A stretch of DNA of 64,000 nucleotides. Source: Enoplolaimus lenunculus (taxonomy: Eukaryota > Nematoda > Enoplea > Enoplida > Thoracostomopsidae). Shown in pieces: positions 44,401-53,400 of the stretch. The stretch spans positions 62,001 through 126,000 of the forward strand of contig JASANG010002746.1 of NCBI GenBank assembly GCA_030248215.1. The letters are read 5' to 3'. The notes beneath the pieces are model-generated. The model saw nothing but the letters and a program-made list of their open reading frames with translations, was not told the DNA's origin and searched no databases. Positions within the stretch are counted from its first letter, which is position 1. Each line of letters begins with the position of its first letter. A program made the position numbers and the translations under genes.

Positions 44401-47400
44401 AAACTAAAACGAACACTTTTACGCCAGAACTCAAAATCAGGGTGCTCACAGTAGAACAAGCTCGACGCGAAAAACTTGCAGCATCAAAATCAAAACAATC
44501 ACTGAAATCAAAACGAATCGTGCATCGTGAGCATACAGCGTATCCTGGACGCCGAGGACCAAAACCGCGATCATCAACGCGAATGGAAAAGCTTCGACCG
44601 CTGGTAGAATCTGGGAAAATTTCAAAACAAATCAAATCTGACCGCTTGGATTCGTCAGTTGAACAAAATATTGTATCAGAATTGCCATCTGGGCGCCATC
44701 GTTTGTCTCATCACGAAGAAAACTCAAAGCTGGCGCTTGGGCATCATCGGCACACTTCAAAGCGAGCGTGGAATCAACATGCAACCGATCATGTCAACTC
44801 AGTCCTTAAAACCAGATTTGTACAAACAAGTAAGTGGTTTATTATACATATTTGCATCTTCCACGTTACCTTGTGTACGCTATGTCACAAGTTACACACT
44901 TGTAATCAGGCTCGAAACAATCACTGTCTGTATGTTGGGAAATGAATATGTTTTATAATACTCTTACTAATTCTAATTCTCCTTCCACAAAGTCTTATTT
45001 GGTTTCTAAGAGTAATTGCTGAATGTAATCGAGCTCCATTTAACTTTGTGGAATGAGAATCAGAATTAGTTTCTGGAGTAAAACGCAGTTACAAATCCAG
45101 AATCATTTCCAGGGTTAAAACCAGTGTAAAAGCATTATATTCTGATACATTACAAATTGGAATGATTTCAAAAAAGTTTCAAAAATGACTTTATTAACAG
45201 TGCCGCTGAAGACAGGGGTGCCGGCTCTCCCCAAACTCCAAGGTGGTGGTAGTCGCCAAACCCGCGAGCGAAACGAGCCACAAGCCACAAGCATTTTGAA
45301 ACTTCGGCGGTTTTTTGTTTCAATCGGTTAGGGTCGCAGGCCCTTTAGAGGTGGGGGCTTCTCAAAATGGTGGTTTTGGGGGGTGGCTAAGATATAATTG
45401 TTCAAAGAAATCACGTTTTTAGCAGTAAACTTAATTTCGCTACATTGTGTCGTTTGTTTTGCTTATCGTTTCAGAACAAAACGGTTTTAATTCATCCGAA
45501 TCACTACGGGTTATTTTGTCGAGTTCTCCTTGGTATACAGGTGGTTCGCGTTGTCTTTTTAATATGTTATGCCTTAAAAACTGCACTATGTTTACACTGT
45601 AAATTCCGATGAGTTGATTAATTATCGCAGAGAGAGAGAATTAGTTATTTCTGGTTATTTCTGATTTAATAACAGTAAACGTTAACGCACTCTGGGCTGA
45701 TTTAATTTTGGGTTAGTTGATTAACCCTAAATGAGTTCAATCAATTCATAATTTCAAGTTCTGGAAGACCAAATTAACTCACTGAATTTAACAGTGTACG
45801 TCTTTGACTATTTTGGTTTCACTAACGCAAAAATGACAAATTTCGGCATATTTATTGATGACGAACGAACCATTTTTCACGGGAGTTAAGCTTAAGCTTT
45901 ATACTAATTTTTGCTTAGATTTAAGCTAACGCTTAGGAATACGTATGTTTATTCTTACTGAGGCATTGGCTTAGGGTTAGGATTAGTGTTAGAAGCGACG
46001 CAGGTACACAATATGCACCCTCTAAGAATTTTATTAAAAGTCGCGTATTTTATAGATTCTGACACGCTGAGTCTAGTGGTGCAAATTTTGAAGCCGCTAA
46101 ACCGCTGATTCAAAAGTTATGACCCTTTAAATTTTAACATTTTACTACGTAAAACACGCAGTAAATCTTATATTTTACGAATATGTGAATTTTCACATTA
46201 AATCTTCGGGTGTTTGCACTATAAACTCGCGGGTCATAACTTTTGAATCATTTTCATGAAACCATAAAAGGCGTACCGTTGAACTCAGCCCAGCCAGATC
46301 AAATAGGATAGGCTACTATTCATTTAGTTCCTAGGGGCCTTTGGTTTACATAATTCATACAACGGTATTTAATTATACTTAGCTGCCGCAAAATAGACCA
46401 ATTGTTTGAGCTCAGAGCACATAACGTCTTCAACCTGAAGCTTTTGAAATTCTTTTAAAGTGAAATCGATGTTTTTCAACAACTGTCCCTGATGTGGCAA
46501 TATTACCGTTTCAGAAATACTCAAAAATAACTATTTTATTGTACAACAGATTTTTGACTACAATCAGAACGTAAAATGTTAATTTTAACGTTGGTGAGCC
46601 ACATTTAACTCTGAATAGCTTGTGAAAGAACTCGAGTGAACAGCCAAACGCTATTTTTATTGCTCAATTCTGATTGTATACTGTGTCGGTTTGTTTGGGG
46701 TCGATGCCAACCGTCTAAATCTTGTTCTTATAAAGTCCAATTGATCCCGACTCTTCAGAGTCGGTATGACGATAATTCGTCGCCGATAAACGCATTGCAC
46801 AATAAGTTGTAATCCGAAATTTTATCGACTCGACAATTAGTAGCCCAATCATTATGGTTTAGACTTACAATTACGCTTAAGATAATGTTTAGGTTTATTC
46901 ATATGCATTAGGACACTGTTGGGTGACACGTTGTAGGGCGACAAATTGTCCCAGATTCGACATTTACACGATTCAGGTTGTCGCCCCATGCTTTAACCCC
47001 TTCTCACATTGAGTTGCTTATAGGCAACTCAGCGCAGTGTAATATATAGCACCGTGTTGACCAATTGCAACACGTATACGTAGTACTAAATCACCACAAG
47101 ACGTGAGAGCCCCCTCGGGCTCGAGCGTCAAGCTCCTATAGCTGAGCGGTGATGATATACGCCTCCCAGTCCAGTCACTGGAGTTCGAATCCAAGCGTAA
47201 AAGTAGGTCTCAGGGAAAATAGAAAATATTCATGTGAGAAAGGGTTAATAATAGACAAAATAATCGGTCCGACCGTAACGCTAGGCGGTCTTATGGCAGT
47301 TAATAGCATTAATGGCTGTCTTAATAAGTGTTCTGCTTTAGTTAATGTTGTGTCTTCCAATGTTTTTGTGAACGGTTTTTAGTTTAATCGCACTTTACAA

Positions 47401-50400
47401 TTTGTTACTTTGCGGCATTCACAAATTTATAGTTAATACTAGTCAGCCGATTTTGCGTAATACGCAAAGGTTAGCGAATGCACAACAATCTGCATGCAGA
47501 TTTTGTTTTCATAGAACAATCACGTTTATATGCAAAGAAATCTTTGCTAATTAAGTACTGTATGAAAGTAGCTCTAAATACGTATGTATGGCACTCTAGC
47601 TATAATAATTATGTATAAATCACGTGGTAGCGGTAATTTTTGTTAATGTGACAAATATAGTAACAGTTGTATTTTGTACAGCTGGATCCCAAAAGGTTAA
47701 AGGATGGTGTAAACATTTCCCGGATGCATGGTTTTGGTAAAAAATTTTGTATGGATTGCGTTAAAACTTTTGCATGCATACGAATTTTGAATACCACCCA
47801 TCACCACGGTATCAAGCTTCAAAATATACTAAGGAACTAACAAATTGCAGTGTTTGTTTGTCTTGTGTCAATAGCTTGAGCGATAATGCAAGGTTATACT
47901 TAGGAATGTACTTTCAAAATTTAAGTACGCTTTAAAGTTTCAAACTCAAATTATTTGGTCCTGGAGTCATTTATGCGCTACAATTAGGAATAATTGACAT
48001 TTATAGACACTAATTAAGGTTTAGGGACTCTATCCCCTTTCAGACTCTTATTAGGGATACGGACTCCTATTGATTAGGACTAAAAATGGGGACCCCTCTT
48101 ATCCCTCCTTATTAGGGTCACTACAGTATATATAGGAATTAAAGTATTTGAAAACGTCTAAGTAACTAATAATAACTGCGAGTAGAGCTTAACTGCGCAT
48201 TGTGATGGTCACACATCACCGGAGCGTTGGTATAAGCTGACGTTTGCAAATTTACATTTTGACTAAAAACTATACATCGCACCACCGAGTTGACTGAGCC
48301 ATGGATGGGCTTGTAGTCTCAAATGTATCCAGCACCTGGCTATACTGTCTTACAAGTATTCAACTGGTAATTTCTTCTTAAATAGTGCACTTTATTAAAA
48401 CAAATTCCGCCACAATATATTCAAAAATACACTAAACAACCCATAAATTTCAAACGCTATGTATATGGGTAGGTCCCACTAGGGATCGCAAAACTTCGTG
48501 ATATTCTCGAAAATACGCCCAAAAACAGCATTTTGCAGATCCTCATACCAACTGGCAGCATCTTACACTCTCGTAACCCAGAAAACACACACCCCGATTC
48601 CGCAAAGTACTCAACTTATATAGGCTGTTTCCAGCAATATGACCTTTCGTAAAGAATTTCTGCCATTTATTCTTGAACTTTTCTGAGCAAAATGACATTT
48701 CAAAATGCTGATTTTTTTCAACTAAAACTATGAAAAATACCAAAATTTTATAGAACCTATTTACAGCAAAAACATCTTGGTATTCTGGCACCAAAGTATT
48801 AGCAACATTTCTGAAATAATTTAAAAATCCCAATGAATTTTAAGTTTCAAAACCAATTTATAAAGCATCTTTTCAGCTAGAAATAGATTCCATCATGTGA
48901 TTTCTTCAATAATGATAGATAATAAATTGCACACATCAAAATCCTCGAGATTCAAAATTTCGTAAGTTTGCACGAATCATAGTACAATATTTCAAACATT
49001 CTCGAATATCGCTGAAAAATGCACTGCCCCAAAAATCGTGTATTGCGATCAGTTTTCTATACCATCTGACATTTCAGACATCGCGGGTATCGTGCATAAA
49101 GTTGTCAACTAACAGAGGGGCTGAGAGCCTAAAAGAAAAGAAATACTTTTAGGTTAGAAAATGCGGATTACAACAATATCACCCAAGGTAAAACTTGGCA
49201 ATTAGTTGATAACTAAATTTTCCGGCAGAAACCTTTATTACAGCGTATCCCGTTTATCCCCGTTTATTAGCCATAAAACGCCGAATTTCGCCGTTCAATA
49301 TAAACAATTTATTTTTGCTGTTATGCTAAAGCTCTGGGCTCAACACTGAAATATGAAGCAACTTAACACAAATCTAAAACATGGCTATTCAAAAAAACAA
49401 GCGAAATGTGTACGAATTTTATGCTTAGCACACAGAAACATCGCTCAAATATTTAGCCAGGGGCAACTAGATATTTATCGTAGCATTACTAAACAATATA
49501 TCCTAAATTTCAATAAACCTAAAACATGAAAAGATAATTTTTAAACTAAAAACTTCATCGTTAATTTCTGTTTGCGAAAAAAACATTACTGTAGTTAATA
49601 CCTGACCAATTGAAACCGCTGAAACTGGATCTTAACGTCTCAAAAATAATTTGCAAGCATGCTGGTGACACAAATTCTTATAAATTTTTGTACCGACTGT
49701 ATAAATAACCTTAGGGAAAATTTTTTGAATTAGATTAATCAAGCCGCTCCTTAACATGGCACTAGTTGATAGTAGGCCTTTAAGCTTTCTTGCTAGCGAA
49801 TGCTCAGGTTGAAAATTCAACTCGCTTTTCGCATTTGACTTGCTCCACCTCTGTACCAATCTCGAGATCAACAATTCCAAAAATACTTGAGTTTGAAACG
49901 TATTTCTAACTGGCGATAGCTGATATACGTATTTGGAACTATGAGTCAAGATTATTTCAACTCTGTGCCTCTAGCGAAACCATGTCAAGGGTCCTTAAAT
50001 TTGCGAATTGATTCAACGAATGTTTAGACTTCAACTTGTAAAGATACAAAACGTTAAATTATTCTACATTAAAAAATATACCTCGTACGAGCAACTGAAT
50101 TCGTCAAATAATTACAAGTTTTATATTTTCATAAATTTTGTATCATGAAAAAAATAATTTTGTGCATTTCAGATGCAATTCTAGCAAATTTAAGCGAAAA
50201 CGAACTCGCAACACTGAACAAAGCGTTGATTCCAATGGCTGTTGGACCTCCACAAAAGTTACCGTCACAACGTGTTACAATTGATCAACCTTACGGTAAT
50301 GAACCTAGTCGTAGTAGAATTACTCACTAAAATATAATATGGTTTAAAATTAAGTAAAACTGTTGCCGAATTATGTGTCGGTTTTAAACCCTATTCACAT

Positions 50401-53400
50401 TTGCGAGTTTTTTCTGTGAGAACATGCAGCTGCAACTTGCACCTAATACTTGCAGCTGTCAGTATTTTCAAAGAAAATTCCGATTGACCAAAAAGTTAAA
50501 AAAATTGAGTTAACTCACTCAACAATGTGTCTTACGATTGGCCAATCAAAATCCAGGTTGCAAAAAATTCATGCGACCTGCAACTGCGTGCACTGGTGTG
50601 AAGTAAATTAAATAGAATAAATTGCGCTGAATAATTTGCAGCTGCAAGGACTTCAAAATTGCTTTGTGATCAAACTTGCGCGTGCAAATTGCACGGGCAA
50701 GTTTTTGCTGCAGAAATTTGCACGTGTGAATAGGGCTTTAGACATTGTCTGAAAAAATTATCATTTAGCAAAAAATGAAGAAAATTAGTTGTGGTTAGAT
50801 TAATTAACTCAGAGAGAATTAGTTATTTCTGGTTATTTCTGAGTTAACAACATTAAACGTTATAATTTAGGATTTAATTATAGATCTTGAATGTTCATAA
50901 AATTATTTTCAGTAAATTGCAAATATTAACACATCTTCTCCACTTCTGCAAACAACGATAAGCGTCTAAGAATTTGAACTGAAATGTTTTAAAAGATGAA
51001 AAAATTGAAGCCCTATTCACACGTGCAAGTTTTTGCTATGACAACATGCAGATGCAACTTGCACTTGCGAGTTTTGTCCAAAATGTCGTTCGAAAAACTT
51101 GCAGCCTCAAATAATTCATTGAAAATCGCAGCTAGAAATTTAATCCACTGAATATATTGCAGCCGCTTTCTCATTGGCTGATGAAAAGATGCAAAATCTG
51201 CGGGCAATTTGCAGCTGCAAGTTCTCGTAGCAAAATCGTGCAGGAGTGAATAGGGCTTCACAGTTCGACTAATTTTTAAAAGAAAGTATTTAGATCGCTG
51301 TTCAGCATCTGCACTAATTCCATGCAGCTTAGATATTGGTCGCGACTGTGAATTACGGGAAGCTCAAGATGGATGTTTGTTTTGTGCGTGTCCTTACAGT
51401 AAGTTGATATTTCCGACTTGCGTTAATTAATATACACTGCAAATTCCAATGAATTGATTAATCACCTCAGCAAAAGATTTAGTTATTTCTGAGTTGATAA
51501 CAGTTAACACCCTGTAAATTCTAGTTTGTTGATTTATCAACTCAGAGAAAGAATTTAGTTATTTTTGGTCATTTCTGAGTTAATTACAGTAAATACCAAT
51601 TTACACTTAGGTTATTTAATTGCAGGTGAGTTGATTAATTAACTCAAAATGAGTTAATCTAATTCAAAATTCTGAGTTCTGAATGACTTAATTCAGAGCT
51701 CAGGCTTCTGAGTGGATTCAACTCATCAGTGATCCAGAATTAAATCAGCTCAGAGTGAGTTAATGTTTACTGTTGTTAACTCAGAAATGACCAGAAACAA
51801 CTAATTCTCTCTGAGTTGATTTATCAACTTATCGTATTTTACAGTACAAACGAATTTTACTGTAATCAGTATTTTTCACTTTCCGGTTCTGGTATTTTTC
51901 GATTTCCGGTTCCGGTATTTCAAAATTCCGGTTCAATTCTGACCATGTTTCTAATTGAATACGATATTTCGACAAAGTCAAGTATTTTATATGTCGGCCT
52001 TTACAATCACAATCCAATGAAAACGCGAGATTATCGATAACGTGTCTGAATGGCCAGTTCCGTAGGATTTTTGATTCATTACCGAAATGCTGATTGGCCC
52101 AAATCTCGAAACTATTACCGAGACGCTAGCATAGAATTAATAATACTCTACCAGAAAGTTTAGAAAATAGCGTTCTATTTCCCATTCCTCAAAATAGAAC
52201 ACTGTTAATTCCGATGAGTAGATTAATTAACTCAGAGAGCGAACAAGTCATTTCTGGTTATTTCTAAAGTTAATAACAGGAAACATCAAGTCGCTCTGAA
52301 TTGATTTAATTCCGGATGAATTAATTGATTAACTCAGAATGAGTTCAATCAATTCAGAATTCTGTGTTCTGAAAGACCTAATTCAGAGCTTAAGGTTCTG
52401 AGAATATTCAACTCATTCTGAGTTAAATTCAACTCACTGGAATTTACAGCGAAGTTTGGTTTTATAGAAAGTCCAGCGCGAGGTTGTCTCGGGTCAGTAT
52501 TTATGACACCAGAATATCGTGCAAATTTATTGGTTCGTCACGAACGATGTCGAAATGGAAAATTTGCTCAACCAGTAATGCGTTATTATCGAAAGGTAGG
52601 ATAGTATCTTATCGTTTTCCTATTGGATAATCCCAAGGTTTGGTAACAAAATAAACCGACTTTGAGGTCAATTTTCAACTCTCGACTACTTTTATAAATA
52701 TGATTCTATGATTTGGGTTCTATAAATTTTTGTAAGTAAAATTAAATTTGATTCTGCCGTTTTAATAAACGTTATGCGTCATCCACGTGATAATGCTCGC
52801 ATAGTTGTAAAAAAACTGTCTGATCATCGGGTGCGCAGCCCAGGCGTGGCATGGCGAGCTCAGCCCCTCCTGAAGAGGTTTGTCCACATAGAAGATTTTG
52901 AACCTTGCTTGTGAGTCATTGAAAACCTTTAAATGATACATTCTGAAAAATTTTAGCCCCCCCTAGCAAGGTGAGCTGAATGTGGGCCTGCTGCTCATCT
53001 TCTTAGGACTGGTGTCAAAAAGCGATGCTATGGCCAGGGCCTGATGACAACTCCTGACAGTGCTCAATTATAAACCATTGTTCTATCCTTGCAACAGGGG
53101 TTCTCAAAATGACATAAGTCCCTCCCGCGGTGGGAAGTATGACAACCACGGATTTTGGAAACGCAGGGTTACGTTGTATAAAAATTTCAAAGGGGCATTT
53201 CTTGTATTGGAACCTGAAACCGTGTCTAACCATCCTCGCTCGAAAATCGCAAAAGAAGGTGGTTTGATGTTTTGACTCCCCCTGGATACGCCCTTGGAAC
53301 CGTTTATATGCGTACTTTTGCAGCTTGCCACCAAAGATCGTTGCGTTCAAGCAATGCATCCATACTGTGGATTTGCGGAAGACGTTATTTTGCATCGAAT